From: Flavobacterium sp. CF108 | GTDB lineage: Bacteria > Bacteroidota > Bacteroidia > Flavobacteriales > Flavobacteriaceae | Reading direction: 5' to 3' | NCBI RefSeq assembly: GCF_900129795.1 | Contig: NZ_FQWW01000006.1 | Location: 356,861 to 420,860, forward strand | DNA: 64,000 bases | In this document: piece by piece, positions 8,911 through 16,811 of the stretch | Layout of the letters: each line of letters begins with the position of its first letter | Position numbering within the stretch: position 1 is the first letter of the stretch | Made by a program: the position numbers and the translations under genes | The notes under the pieces: model-generated | Told to the model about the DNA's origin: nothing | Databases searched by the model: none | Seen by the model: only the letters and a program-made list of their open reading frames with translations

Positions 8911-9312
8911 ATGAATACCGAAGCACAAAAGAAAAGTTTACTTTTAGAATTGATCGCCTTTTCTACAGTTGATGGGCAATTGCATAAAAGAGAGTATGAT
9001 TTTATATGGCATGTTGCTCAGGAATTAAAGATTGATTTTGATGTTTTTCATGATTTATTTCATCAGGAAACGAAACCAGTTGTTGTAAAATCAGAATTTC
9101 AGCGCATTCAGCAGTTTTACAGATTGGCTTTAATCATGCACTGCGATGGAATTTTACATGAAAAAGAGGCAGTAGGCATTCAACAGATTGCAATTGAAAT
9201 GGGATTGAACCCAGGTGCAGTAAAACGCATTTTAGATTTAATGAAAAAGGCTCCAAACGCCATGATAGAGCCTAAAGTTTTATTAAGAGTTTTTCAGGAA
9301 CAACACAATTAA
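8911..9312 (+). CDS. TerB-like small helical protein
   Basis: A 133-residue, all-helical protein with a TerB-type layout: two related acidic segments, STVDGQLHKREYDFI (about 18-32) and MHCDGILHEKEAVGI (about 73-87), each with Asp-Gly followed by Glu. TerB-like domains are named after tellurite resistance but occur widely without that role, and nothing here suggests tellurite resistance. The ATG at 8911 is preferred over a TTG one codon earlier. Its last codons overlap the 3' end of uvrB on the opposite strand by 4 bp. It is divergent from the esterase cluster. Confidence 0.7.
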   Translation: MNTEAQKKSLLLELIAFSTVDGQLHKREYDFIWHVAQELKIDFDVFHDLFHQETKPVVVKSEFQRIQQFYRLALIMHCDGILHEKEAVGIQQIAIEMGLNPGAVKRILDLMKKAPNAMIEPKVLLRVFQEQHN

Positions 9313-11300
9313 GGTAATTGTTCCTGTAGTTTTTTGATATCGTCACGCAGTTTTGCAGCCTGCATAAAGTCTAATTCCTTAGCTGCTTTTTCCATTGATT
9401 TTCGTTTCTCACGAATCATTTTTTCAAGATCAGCTTTAGACATATAAGCCGTTTCAGGTTCTGCAGCAATTGATAAAGTATGACCTAATTCGTATTCGAC
9501 TAAAGGATTTTTGGTAAAAGCACTATCTATTTTTTTGTTTAATGCCTGTGGCGTTATATTATTTTCGACATTAAAATTGATTTGTTTTGTTCTTCTGTAA
9601 TTGGTTTCGTCGATTGTTCGCTGCATACTCGCCGTAACTTTATCGGCATACATAATCGCTTTACCGTTTAAGTTTCTTGCCGCACGACCAATAGTTTGGG
9701 TTAAAGAACGATAATTTCTTAAGAAGCCTTCTTTATCGGCGTCAAGAATTGCTACAAGCGAAACTTCGGGTAAATCCAAACCTTCACGAAGTAAGTTTAC
9801 TCCAATTAAAACATCAAAAATACCTTTTCGTAAATCCTGCATGATTTCGATACGTTCTAAAGTATCCACTTCAGAGTGGATATAACGGCATCGGATGCTT
9901 ACTTTAGTTAAGTATTTGGCCAATTCTTCGGCCATTCTTTTAGTCAAAGTTGTCACCAAAACTCTTTCGTCTAATTCGCAGCGAACCTGAATTTCTTCAA
10001 TCAAATCATCAATTTGATTTAAACTTGGACGCACTTCAATAACCGGATCTAATAATCCCGTTGGACGAATAATCTGCTCGACATAAATACCATCAGATTT
10101 CTGTAATTCATAATCTGCAGGCGTTGCCGAAACATAAATTACCTGATTCTGTATGGCTTCAAACTCTTCAAATTTCAAAGGTCTGTTGTCCATTGCAGCT
10201 GGTAAACGGAAACCATATTCAACCAGATTTTCTTTACGGCTGCGGTCGCCTCCGTACATGGCGTGAACCTGCGAAACCGTAACGTGGCTTTCGTCAACAA
10301 TCATTAAAAAATCATTTGGGAAATAATCTAATAAACAGAAAGGTCTTGTTCCGGCTTGTCTTCCATCAAGATAACGGGAGTAATTCTCAATTCCGGAGCA
10401 ATAACCCAATTCACGAATCATTTCTAAATCGAAATTGGTTCTTTCTTCTAAACGTTTGGCTTCTAAATGCTTACCTATTTCTTTAAAATAATCTACTTGT
10501 TTTACCAAATCCTGCTGGATTTCCCAAATTGCCCCTTGAAGGACTTCGGGCGAAGTCACAAACATATTGGCTGGGTAAATAGTTAGTCTTTTGAATTTTT
10601 CAATTACTTGAGAAGTCTTCGCATCAAAAGATTCTATTTCTTCAATTTCATCTCCAAAAAAATGAACTCTGTAAGCGTCATCAGCATAACTTGGATAAAT
10701 TTCAACCGTGTCGCCTTTAATCCTGAAAGTTCCCGGATTAAAATCGGCTTCTGTTCTGGCGTATAAACTTTGTACAAGACTGTGCAGTAATTTTGTTCTC
10801 GAAATAACCTGATCCCTGCTAATCTCAATAACATTCTTTTTAAATTCAACAGGGTTTCCAATACCGTATAAACACGAAACTGAGGCTACAACTAAAACAT
10901 CACGTCGCCCTGAAAGCAGGGAAGAAGTGGTGCTTAAACGCATCTTTTCAAGCTCTTCATTGATAGATAAATCTTTTTCAATAAAAACTCCTGTTACAGG
11001 CATAAAAGCTTCCGGCTGATAATAGTCGTAGTAAGAAACAAAATATTCAACCGCATTATTCGGGAAAAATTGTTTGAATTCTGAATACAGCTGCGCAGCC
11101 AAAGTTTTGTTATGTGCCAAAACTATAGTAGGACGCTGTACTTCCTGAATAACATTGGCTACTGTAAATGTTTTACCAGATCCTGTAACTCCTAATAATG
11201 TTTGGTATTTTTCTCCATCAACTACACCTTGTGCGAGTTTTTGTATGGCTTGCGGCTGGTCTCCTTTTGGACTATATTCTGAAGATACTTGGAAATTCAT
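9309..11300 (-). CDS. uvrB: Excinuclease ABC subunit B
   Basis: UvrB is the damage-verifying helicase-like subunit of UvrABC nucleotide excision repair. The 663 residues match the family length. Visible are Walker A GVTGSGKT (about 37-44), the damage-probing beta-hairpin YYDYYQPEAF (about 90-100), DESHVT, helicase motif SATP, the motif VI segment QTIGRAARN, and the C-terminal UVR domain (MQAAKLRDDIKKLQEQL) that contacts UvrC. It is transcribed alone; the 3' end overlaps the convergent TerB-like gene. No SOS-type operator is recognisable upstream. Confidence 0.97.
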   Translation of the reverse strand: MNFQVSSEYSPKGDQPQAIQKLAQGVVDGEKYQTLLGVTGSGKTFTVANVIQEVQRPTIVLAHNKTLAAQLYSEFKQFFPNNAVEYFVSYYDYYQPEAFMPVTGVFIEKDLSINEELEKMRLSTTSSLLSGRRDVLVVASVSCLYGIGNPVEFKKNVIEISRDQVISRTKLLHSLVQSLYARTEADFNPGTFRIKGDTVEIYPSYADDAYRVHFFGDEIEEIESFDAKTSQVIEKFKRLTIYPANMFVTSPEVLQGAIWEIQQDLVKQVDYFKEIGKHLEAKRLEERTNFDLEMIRELGYCSGIENYSRYLDGRQAGTRPFCLLDYFPNDFLMIVDESHVTVSQVHAMYGGDRSRKENLVEYGFRLPAAMDNRPLKFEEFEAIQNQVIYVSATPADYELQKSDGIYVEQIIRPTGLLDPVIEVRPSLNQIDDLIEEIQVRCELDERVLVTTLTKRMAEELAKYLTKVSIRCRYIHSEVDTLERIEIMQDLRKGIFDVLIGVNLLREGLDLPEVSLVAILDADKEGFLRNYRSLTQTIGRAARNLNGKAIMYADKVTASMQRTIDETNYRRTKQINFNVENNITPQALNKKIDSAFTKNPLVEYELGHTLSIAAEPETAYMSKADLEKMIREKRKSMEKAAKELDFMQAAKLRDDIKKLQEQLP

Positions 11301-11380
11301 TTGTTACTGATGAAAAGTTGGTTTTGTAAAGATACAAAGTTTGAATGCTATAAAAAAGATAAAAAAGCCGGTGATTTGTA

Positions 11381-11615
11381 TAGTCCCTACGGGACAATTT
11401 TAAAATATGATAATCATTTTTTCTACCGATATTTAATCTCTACGAGATATGTTTAATGACAAATTATATATTGTAAAATTATCTTTTAGATATTAAATTT
11501 GATTGAAAAATTTCACTTGTATCTTAAAATTAATTCAAAAAAATTATCTCGTAGAGATTAAATATCGGTAGAAAAACAAATATTCGTTTGTAGAAATTGT
11601 CCCGTAGGGACTACA
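11381..11615. repeat. Inverted pair of RAYT-associated REP elements
   Basis: Two ~70-bp elements face each other. The left (11381-11450) reads AGTCCCTACGGGACA, a spacer, TTCTACCGATAT, then ATCTCTACGAGAT. The right (11546-11615) is its reverse complement. Each element has two short hairpins with CTACG-type loops. The same two-hairpin element occurs six times at 24.0-24.65 kb beside a Y1 transposase gene, so this is probably a dispersed copy. It occupies most of the gap between uvrB and the lipoprotein hydrolase. Confidence 0.85.
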
Positions 11616-11632
11616 TTTTATGATACAAGTTC

Positions 11633-11714
11633 GCCACGAATTCCACAAATTTCCACGAATTGATTTTACATAATCCAATTAAATAAATTCGTGGAAATTT
11701 GTGGAATTCGTGGC
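11633..11714. repeat. CCACGAATT-family inverted repeat
   Basis: A long, nearly perfect inverted repeat. The arms begin GCCACGAATTCCACAAATTT and end in the complement, separated by about 24 bp. It belongs to the same phrase family as the outer repeat at 5.83-5.98 kb and as part of the 208-bp array. It lies 9 bp downstream of the hydrolase stop codon. Confidence 0.85.
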
Positions 11715-11722
11715 AAATAATC

Positions 11723-12664
11723 TTATTCTAAAAAATTAATAACAGCATCATTTATAATTTTTGGCTGATCGATAGTTAAAAAATGTCCGGCATCTTTTAT
11801 GATTTTTGTTTTGCTGTTGGATAAGTGCTTTTGTGCACGCTCTAAACTTTCTTCAGAATTAATAACATCTTTATCACCAATTAAAACCAAAACAGGATTA
11901 TGGATTGATTCTAATTCTTTATCTGAAAAAGGCATCATTTTTAACATACTCGAATTTGATTTGGCGTATTTATTAGCCAAGTAAAATTGCCTGTTATAGA
12001 TAGGACTAATTTTTTCAGGATGCGTAGAAAATGTTTTTAATGTTTTGCTGAATTTCTTTTCACTAGGAAAAAGTTTTAACATTAAAGCCGATGATGTTTT
12101 TCTTGGTTTATCTATAAATTTAAAAGTCTGTGCCGGACTCAATAAAACAATTTTGTCAATTGAATTGGTTTTTTGAGTTGCTAATAATGTTGCAATCCAG
12201 CCGCCTCGGGAAGCGCCGATAATATCAAATTTCTTTAATTTATAATGATCGAAAATTTCGTTGTACCAAATGACAATTTCTTCTGATGAAAGTGGTTTTG
12301 CTGTTAAATGAGATTTGTTGGGTTCCATCAAAAAGTCGATAGCATAAATGCGGTGATTTTTAGCCAAAACTTTAATGTTAGGATACCACATCGTTGAGCT
12401 GGCATCCATTCCGTGTAGTAAAACTAAATCTTTTCCTTTTTTTGGCCCGGCGATAATAATATGTGCCGTTCCAAAACTTGTTTTTATATTTTCTTCGGTA
12501 TACGGAATATCCCAAAGTTTTAAAGCCTTGTTATAAGCGGTTTCATATTTTTGTTCTTCGCTTTTGGTTTTAAAAACATAATCTTCAAATTTTGCTTTTT
12601 TGGTTGAAGCGCAGCTTGTGACTAAAAATAAGAGAATTGCTAATCTGGAGTATAATTTTGACAT
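11723..12664 (-). CDS. Alpha/beta hydrolase lipoprotein
   Basis: A 313-residue alpha/beta hydrolase with a lipoprotein signal (LLFLVTSC, Cys about 18), so probably anchored in the periplasm or outer membrane. The oxyanion region is LLHGMDAS, the nucleophile elbow is GASRGG (Ser near 152), the acid is in LIGDKD and the histidine is in AGHFLT near the end. The substrate is unknown. It is flanked by repeats and appears monocistronic, with a perfect palindrome just before the start codon. Confidence 0.8.
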   Translation of the reverse strand: MSKLYSRLAILLFLVTSCASTKKAKFEDYVFKTKSEEQKYETAYNKALKLWDIPYTEENIKTSFGTAHIIIAGPKKGKDLVLLHGMDASSTMWYPNIKVLAKNHRIYAIDFLMEPNKSHLTAKPLSSEEIVIWYNEIFDHYKLKKFDIIGASRGGWIATLLATQKTNSIDKIVLLSPAQTFKFIDKPRKTSSALMLKLFPSEKKFSKTLKTFSTHPEKISPIYNRQFYLANKYAKSNSSMLKMMPFSDKELESIHNPVLVLIGDKDVINSEESLERAQKHLSNSKTKIIKDAGHFLTIDQPKIINDAVINFLE

Positions 12665-12670
12665 GGTTAT

Positions 12671-12687
12671 AAGTTCAATTTGAACTT
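12671..12687. promoter_or_regulatory. Perfect 17-bp palindrome, possible operator
   Basis: AAGTTCAA-T-TTGAACTT is a perfect inverted repeat ending 6 bases before the ATG of the hydrolase lipoprotein gene. Its position suits an operator or a 5' UTR hairpin over the start. Chance cannot be excluded. Confidence 0.35.
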
Positions 12688-12755
12688 AAAGTTACGATTA
12701 TAGAAAACAGAAACTGTATCAGAATTTTGTTTTAAAATATCATAATTACAATCTG

Positions 12756-12986
12756 TTATGCTTTTTTAGCTGTCAAATGATATATCTGAACAAATGATAA
12801 AATTGCATTTGGAATAATAATCGGTAAAAGCCATTGATTAAAATCTCTGTAATCTTTTAAAAAGATGCCGTAAATTACAAAACAAATACAGCCGAATAAG
12901 TTTATGAGTCGGATTGTTTTAAGATCTTTCAGTAAAAATCCTCCAACAATAAAAAAGGAAGCTAGATAACCAATATATTCTGCCAT
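12756..12986 (-). CDS. Small membrane protein (YgjV-like)
   Basis: A 76-residue hydrophobic protein with three likely membrane segments (about 6-20, 28-44 and 50-68). The opening YIGYLASFFIVGGFLLKDLK and the INLFGCICFVIYGIF segment resemble the YgjV family of small inner-membrane proteins and half-SWEET-like repeats. No function is known. It lies downstream of the DUF3800 gene on the same strand, 121 bp away. Confidence 0.6.
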   Translation of the reverse strand: MAEYIGYLASFFIVGGFLLKDLKTIRLINLFGCICFVIYGIFLKDYRDFNQWLLPIIIPNAILSFVQIYHLTAKKA

Positions 12987-13107
12987 GATTTTGATATTTA
13001 ATTGTTTAGAACAAACCTACCAAAAGTGTAATGTAAAATCAAGAGTTTGGTTGAAAATCAGAGATATAGATTTTTTTGATTTCAATTTAATTTCCCTCTA
13101 ATATTTT

Positions 13108-13767
13108 TTAGAAATACAATTTCTTTTCTAAAAATCTTTCTTTTGAAAAACTTGTTAGAATATCATAAGCACTTGATTCATTGTCTTCATGTCTTCTCCA
13201 TACAAAATTAGCATACCAATCTGCAAGCCAGATCATTTTATTATTTGTACTTTCTAAGAATTCACACGAAATATCCATATTAATTCCATTTCCCCAGATT
13301 TCCGTCTTTATGTAGTCTGGAAAGCTCTCTCCATGACTAACTTTTATAGTTCTTTTATCTAAAACAATCTTTACATTATCATATTTAATGATTTCAGGTT
13401 TAAGCAACAAACCAAGTACATAATTGTAAAAGATATTTTTATCCTTTCGTAAGGATTCAAAGACTTTTGATTTATTTACTGTAATTGAAATAATTTTAAA
13501 TGAACTGCTCTTGACAATTATTTTATTAGTTACTTGGGAAGTAATAAAAGCACAATGTTCAGGAAGAAAATTAGCTCCTTTTTTCTCTATGTTCGGAGTT
13601 AGGTTATATTTTTTATAAATTTCAGAAATAAAGCGAGAAATATATTTTTCTTCTTCATTAGATATAACGATACCGGTAATTGTAATAAATTTACTTGATC
13701 CACCATATCTGTTTGGTTTATCAAATTTCCATCCTAAATCGCCACTTTCATCAATGTATATCTTCAT
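13108..13767 (-). CDS. DUF3800 domain protein
   Basis: A 219-residue protein starting with the DUF3800 hallmark YIDESGD (residues 4-10). Other conserved acidic positions are visible: Asp137 in IVLDKR, Glu172 in FLEST and Asp183 in LADWYA, spaced as in RNase H-like metal sites; nuclease activity is only an inference. Biological role is unknown; family members are scattered in accessory DNA. The ATG is only 5 bases after the U-tract of an intrinsic terminator that ends a structured RNA, so expression probably depends on read-through. The gene is unusually AT-rich, consistent with transfer. Confidence 0.85.
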   Translation of the reverse strand: MKIYIDESGDLGWKFDKPNRYGGSSKFITITGIVISNEEEKYISRFISEIYKKYNLTPNIEKKGANFLPEHCAFITSQVTNKIIVKSSSFKIISITVNKSKVFESLRKDKNIFYNYVLGLLLKPEIIKYDNVKIVLDKRTIKVSHGESFPDYIKTEIWGNGINMDISCEFLESTNNKMIWLADWYANFVWRRHEDNESSAYDILTSFSKERFLEKKLYF

Positions 13768-13772
13768 GCCAT

Positions 13773-13797
13773 AAAAAAAAGGGCTAAGAAGCCCTTT
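13773..13797 (-). terminator. Intrinsic terminator between candidate RNA and DUF3800 gene
   Basis: An 8-bp perfect stem AAAGGGCT-tctt-AGCCCTTT on the minus strand is followed by eight T. It lies between the RNA and the DUF3800 start codon, so it should limit read-through into the gene. Confidence 0.85.
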
Positions 13798-13892
13798 GGT
13801 ATTTTAAAAATAGCCCCTAAAAACGATGTATTTAGAATACATTTATGGTAGATGTTTCACCGCCACGTTGACTCAGGAATTACCTATTTAAT
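13773..13892 (-). ncRNA. Candidate structured RNA upstream of the DUF3800 gene
   Basis: The minus strand between a TAnnTTTG promoter element and an intrinsic terminator has no ORF but folds. A GGTA/TACC helix encloses about 30 nt containing CAACGTGGCGGTGAAAC. Next comes a perfect 7-bp hairpin ATGTATT-cta-AATACAT, then a TATTTT/AAAATA hairpin, then the terminator. The predicted transcript is about 120 nt and ends just before the DUF3800 ATG. Rfam contains several candidate RNA motifs named for lying upstream of DUF3800 genes (recalled, not searched). It could be a partner RNA, a leader that attenuates the gene, or a free sRNA. Confidence 0.55.
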
Positions 13893-13896
13893 GGTG

Positions 13897-13904
13897 CAAA
13901 TATA
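13897..13904 (-). promoter_or_regulatory. Candidate -7 promoter of the structured RNA
   Basis: The minus strand reads TATATTTG, an exact TAnnTTTG, in the short gap after the rlmF stop. No good -33 element is seen. It would start transcription near 13891. Confidence 0.55.
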
Positions 13905-13944
13905 AGAATAAAAAATTAATAAATTTTATTTTGTAGGATTAATT

Positions 13945-14895
13945 TTAAATTTTAAAAGATTTTTGCTCTGCATCATTTAAAAAACTCCACGCCACAATAC
14001 GACTATTTTTCTGCCCTTGTGACATTTCAATTGTTTTAACTTCAAAAGCATTTACTTTTTTCAAAGTTTTGTAAATCGAAGAAAGATTCTCTTTTTTAGA
14101 AACCAAAGTCGTAAACCATAAAACTTGCGAAGCGTATTTTGCACTTTCATAAATCATTTGGGTTACAAAACCAATTTCGCCGCCGCTGCACCACAATTCA
14201 GCATTTTGCCCTCCGAAGTTTAAAACTAGATTTGTATTTCTTTTTTCTTTTGGATTTAGATTGGAAACTTTTCTCGAAGTACTTTTATTCGCTTCTTCTG
14301 CCGATGCGTGAAAAGGCGGATTACACATTGTGAATGTAAATCGGTCTTCGGGAATTATAATATTTTTAAAGATAAATCGGGATTCTGTTTGTTGTTGTAA
14401 ACTGATTGCATCGATTAATCTTGAATTAGCTTCGATAATTTTGCTGCAGTTTTCGATTGCTTTTTTGTCAATATCAGTCGCAACAAAACTCCAGTTGTAA
14501 ATTGAATTCCCTAATATCGGATAGATTAAATTTGAACCTGATCCGATATCTAGCCCTAAAACAGAATTTCCTTCTGGAATTTGATTGTTGTTTGTTTCGG
14601 CTAATAAATCAGCGATATAATGAATGTAATCGGCGCGACCTGGAATTGGCGGACAAAGATAATTTTTAGGAATATCCCAGTTTTGAATTTCATAATACGT
14701 TTGCAGTAAAGCTTTGTTTAAAGTTTTTACCGCATTTGGATTAGCGAAATCAACAGTTTCAATTCCGTATTTATTGATGGAAATAAAAGCTTTTAATTCG
14801 GGACAATTTGAAATTAGAAGTTCAAAATCATATCGGGAACGATGTAGATTTCTTGGATGTAAATTGTCTTTTTGGGAATTGTTTTCTGCTTTCAT
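13945..14895 (-). CDS. rlmF: 23S rRNA (adenine-1618-N6)-methyltransferase
   Basis: RlmF methylates N6 of A1618 in 23S rRNA using SAM. The 316 residues show the family opening LHPRNLHRSRYDF (about 12-24), a SAM-binding GLDIGSGSNLIYP (about 113-125), the acidic end of the next strand ATDIDKKA, and the N6-adenine catalytic motif NPPF (about 192-195). The length is normal. The upstream TAnnTTTG element gives it its own promoter. Confidence 0.92.
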   Translation of the reverse strand: MKAENNSQKDNLHPRNLHRSRYDFELLISNCPELKAFISINKYGIETVDFANPNAVKTLNKALLQTYYEIQNWDIPKNYLCPPIPGRADYIHYIADLLAETNNNQIPEGNSVLGLDIGSGSNLIYPILGNSIYNWSFVATDIDKKAIENCSKIIEANSRLIDAISLQQQTESRFIFKNIIIPEDRFTFTMCNPPFHASAEEANKSTSRKVSNLNPKEKRNTNLVLNFGGQNAELWCSGGEIGFVTQMIYESAKYASQVLWFTTLVSKKENLSSIYKTLKKVNAFEVKTIEMSQGQKNSRIVAWSFLNDAEQKSFKI

Positions 14896-14912
14896 TTTGA
14901 TTTATTTCGATG

Positions 14913-14920
14913 CAAAGGTA
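14913..14920 (-). promoter_or_regulatory. Candidate -7 promoter element of rlmF
   Basis: The minus strand reads TACCTTTG (TAnnTTTG), 17 bases before the rlmF ATG. Confidence 0.5.
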
Positions 14921-15032
14921 CACATTCCTTTTTTGGGATTCAGAATTCCGGAAGAATGATGTATTTAATGAGAATCTTTGCGTAAACCGGATTAAAATCC
15001 AGCCCTACAATATAAACCGAGCCTTCGGCTCT

Positions 15033-15695
15033 TTAATCAAAACATTCCATTAATAACAAATCACCGTTTGTGTGGTTTATAGTAACCAAACCATCTTTTG
15101 CTACAGAATTGCTGCTTCCGGTTCTGTAACCCATTGTTAAAGTGTCATTTTGTAGAGGATATTCTAGATTGGTAGAATAAATGCCGTTTACAACACCAAT
15201 CGGAATCAAAGAAATTGGAGTTTTGGCAGTATACCATTTTTCGAATTTTGTTGGAAGCAAAAAGATTTTTGAGTGATCGTCAAGAATTACAATTTTAAGT
15301 AAATCTCTGTAACGAACGATATTAGTTAAGTTGGTAATCGTATGATCTGCGCGTCTTCCGGTTGCCCAAACTACGTTTACGGCAGGAATTTTTCTTTTAA
15401 CTAAATAATCAAAAGCTTTTTCTAAATCGGTTTTATCCTGATCCGGAGTGTGAACTATTTCAAGTGGATATTGTGACGTTTTATAAATTTCGGGATCAAA
15501 ACCTCGGTCAAAATCTCCTAAAAGGACATCGACTTTAATGCCTAATTCAATCACTCTTTCTATAGCCGAATCTAAAACGATAACAAGCGGAGACCATTCT
15601 AGCAATTGTCCTAATAATTCAGGATCGCAGGCCGCTCCGTTTGCAATTATTAAAGCTGGTTCCTGATCGTCGCGAACTATGTGGTGTGATGACAT
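15033..15695 (-). CDS. Thiamine pyrophosphokinase
   Basis: A 220-residue thiamine pyrophosphokinase, which makes thiamine diphosphate from thiamine and ATP. Conserved motifs are present: DVLLGDFDRGFD (about 56-67, in place of the usual GDFDS), DQDKTDLEKA (about 85-94), and GRRADHTITN (about 112-121) for substrate binding. The C-terminal beta-sandwich has TGSSNSV. No TPP riboswitch is visible upstream. A short GAGCC/GGCTC hairpin directly follows the stop, but without a good T-run. The gene seems monocistronic with its own promoter. Confidence 0.9.
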   Translation of the reverse strand: MSSHHIVRDDQEPALIIANGAACDPELLGQLLEWSPLVIVLDSAIERVIELGIKVDVLLGDFDRGFDPEIYKTSQYPLEIVHTPDQDKTDLEKAFDYLVKRKIPAVNVVWATGRRADHTITNLTNIVRYRDLLKIVILDDHSKIFLLPTKFEKWYTAKTPISLIPIGVVNGIYSTNLEYPLQNDTLTMGYRTGSSNSVAKDGLVTINHTNGDLLLMECFD

Positions 15696-15717
15696 GTGAG
15701 TTTTTTTGAATGTAGCG

Positions 15718-15725
15718 CAAAGGTA
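15718..15725 (-). promoter_or_regulatory. Candidate -7 promoter element of the thiamine pyrophosphokinase gene
   Basis: The minus strand reads TACCTTTG (TAnnTTTG), 22 bases before the ATG. Confidence 0.5.
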
Positions 15726-15769
15726 CGGCTTGAATTTTAGATTTTAGAGTGTTGATTTTAGATTTTTTT

Positions 15770-15825
15770 GCCACAGATTAAAAGGATTCAAATGATTAAT
15801 CCTTTTAATCTGTGAAATCTGTGGC
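15770..15825. repeat. CCACAGATT-family inverted repeat
   Basis: An inverted repeat with arms GCCACAGATTAAAAGGATT and a near complement, sharing its arms with the repeats at 5.2, 5.9, 31.7 and 33.2 kb. It sits 6 bp downstream of the DinB-like stop codon, where it could act in transcript ending or stability. Confidence 0.85.
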
Positions 15826-15831
15826 TAAATA

Positions 15832-16278
15832 TTATATATCCAGCAATCTTCTATGATAATTTATCTGCCCGACATGATAGGCTAAATGTGTCGAAAGGTG
15901 AACTAAGAAAAATCCGGTTGTCATTTCTTTTTCAAAAACGATCTCAGGATATATGTTGCTTAAATCTTCTTCAGTTAAAACATCGAGCACATCATTTACA
16001 ACGATAATTGTATTTTCAATTTTATCGATTAATTCTGATTTTGGAATATCTTTTAAGGAAAATTCTAAAGGACGATTTCGAATATATCCAGTTTTTCCAA
16101 TTTGAGCTCCAATATAAGTATTGATGTTTCCAATTAAATGCAGTGTAAGATTTCCGGCAGAATTTGAAATGTTTTTATCTACAGCCCAAATTTGTTTTTC
16201 GAATTCATATGATTCAATTTCAAATTTAAGTTTATTTAAATCTCTGTTAAAAAGTATTTTTAGTGTTTCGATTAACAT
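15832..16278 (-). CDS. DinB-family four-helix protein
   Basis: A 148-residue DinB-like protein. Members form a four-helix bundle with a three-histidine metal site and include thiol-dependent transferases. Candidate ligands are His47 (LTLHLIGN) and the pair near 127-135 (HLSTHLAYHVGQ), spaced as in the family. It is the last gene of a likely operon that begins with the TonB-dependent receptor. The specific reaction is unknown. Confidence 0.8.
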   Translation of the reverse strand: MLIETLKILFNRDLNKLKFEIESYEFEKQIWAVDKNISNSAGNLTLHLIGNINTYIGAQIGKTGYIRNRPLEFSLKDIPKSELIDKIENTIIVVNDVLDVLTEEDLSNIYPEIVFEKEMTTGFFLVHLSTHLAYHVGQINYHRRLLDI

Positions 16279-16322
16279 GTTTTTTATTTGAAGATTAAAA
16301 AGAATAATTTGTAGACAAGCGG

Positions 16323-16805
16323 TTAATCTCTGTTTTTTATCGGAATCCAGATTTCTTCTTCTGATTCCGGATCTTCTTTTTTGTACTTATGATCCATCAC
16401 GGCAAAATGCGGCCTGTCGTCAACGGTGTATTTTGAATTCGGAAGCCATTCTGCAAAGATGGTATGATACGTTTTATGTCCTTCTGAAGCAGGACCGTAA
16501 TGTATAAAAACGGCATATAAACCATCTGGAATAATTAAAGTTTCCATTTCTAATGGAACTTCGTCATAATTTCCGACTTCTACAGCAGCCCATTTCTGAA
16601 ATGTTTTGCCTGGGTCAAAGTTATCAAAATGACCGTCAGAAAACACTTCAAGCGAATATAAATTCTCGTTAATTGTATTTTTGATTTGCTTTCGTTTTGG
16701 CATAAAATTACTCCACAACTGAAATGTTTTGTTTTCGATAAATGACATTTCAATGTATTGTCCGATCAGTTTTTTCTCGGTTAAAGTTTCAATTCTGGCT
16801 TCCAT
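16323..16805 (-). CDS. GyrI-like small-molecule-binding protein
   Basis: A 160-residue stand-alone GyrI/SBMB-type domain, related to the effector-binding half of AraC-type regulators. The pattern is typical: an opening EARIETLTEKKLIGQ, the mid-region KWAAVEVGNYDEVP (about 71-84), GLYAVFIHYGPAS (about 95-107) and a closing IWIPIK. It has no DNA-binding domain. It lies 6 bp downstream of the DUF4249 gene and is probably co-transcribed. The ligand is unknown. Confidence 0.8.
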   Translation of the reverse strand: MEARIETLTEKKLIGQYIEMSFIENKTFQLWSNFMPKRKQIKNTINENLYSLEVFSDGHFDNFDPGKTFQKWAAVEVGNYDEVPLEMETLIIPDGLYAVFIHYGPASEGHKTYHTIFAEWLPNSKYTVDDRPHFAVMDHKYKKEDPESEEEIWIPIKNRD

Positions 16806-16811
16806 GTTTTA

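Noticed and set aside
8911..9312. Tellurite-resistance function for the TerB-like gene
   Set aside because: No ter operon is present and isolated TerB-like domains are common without tellurite resistance; only the fold is called.
15696..15769. TPP riboswitch upstream of the thiamine pyrophosphokinase gene
   Set aside because: The thi-box motifs (CTGAGA and the conserved helices) are absent; only a promoter element and AT-rich sequence are visible.
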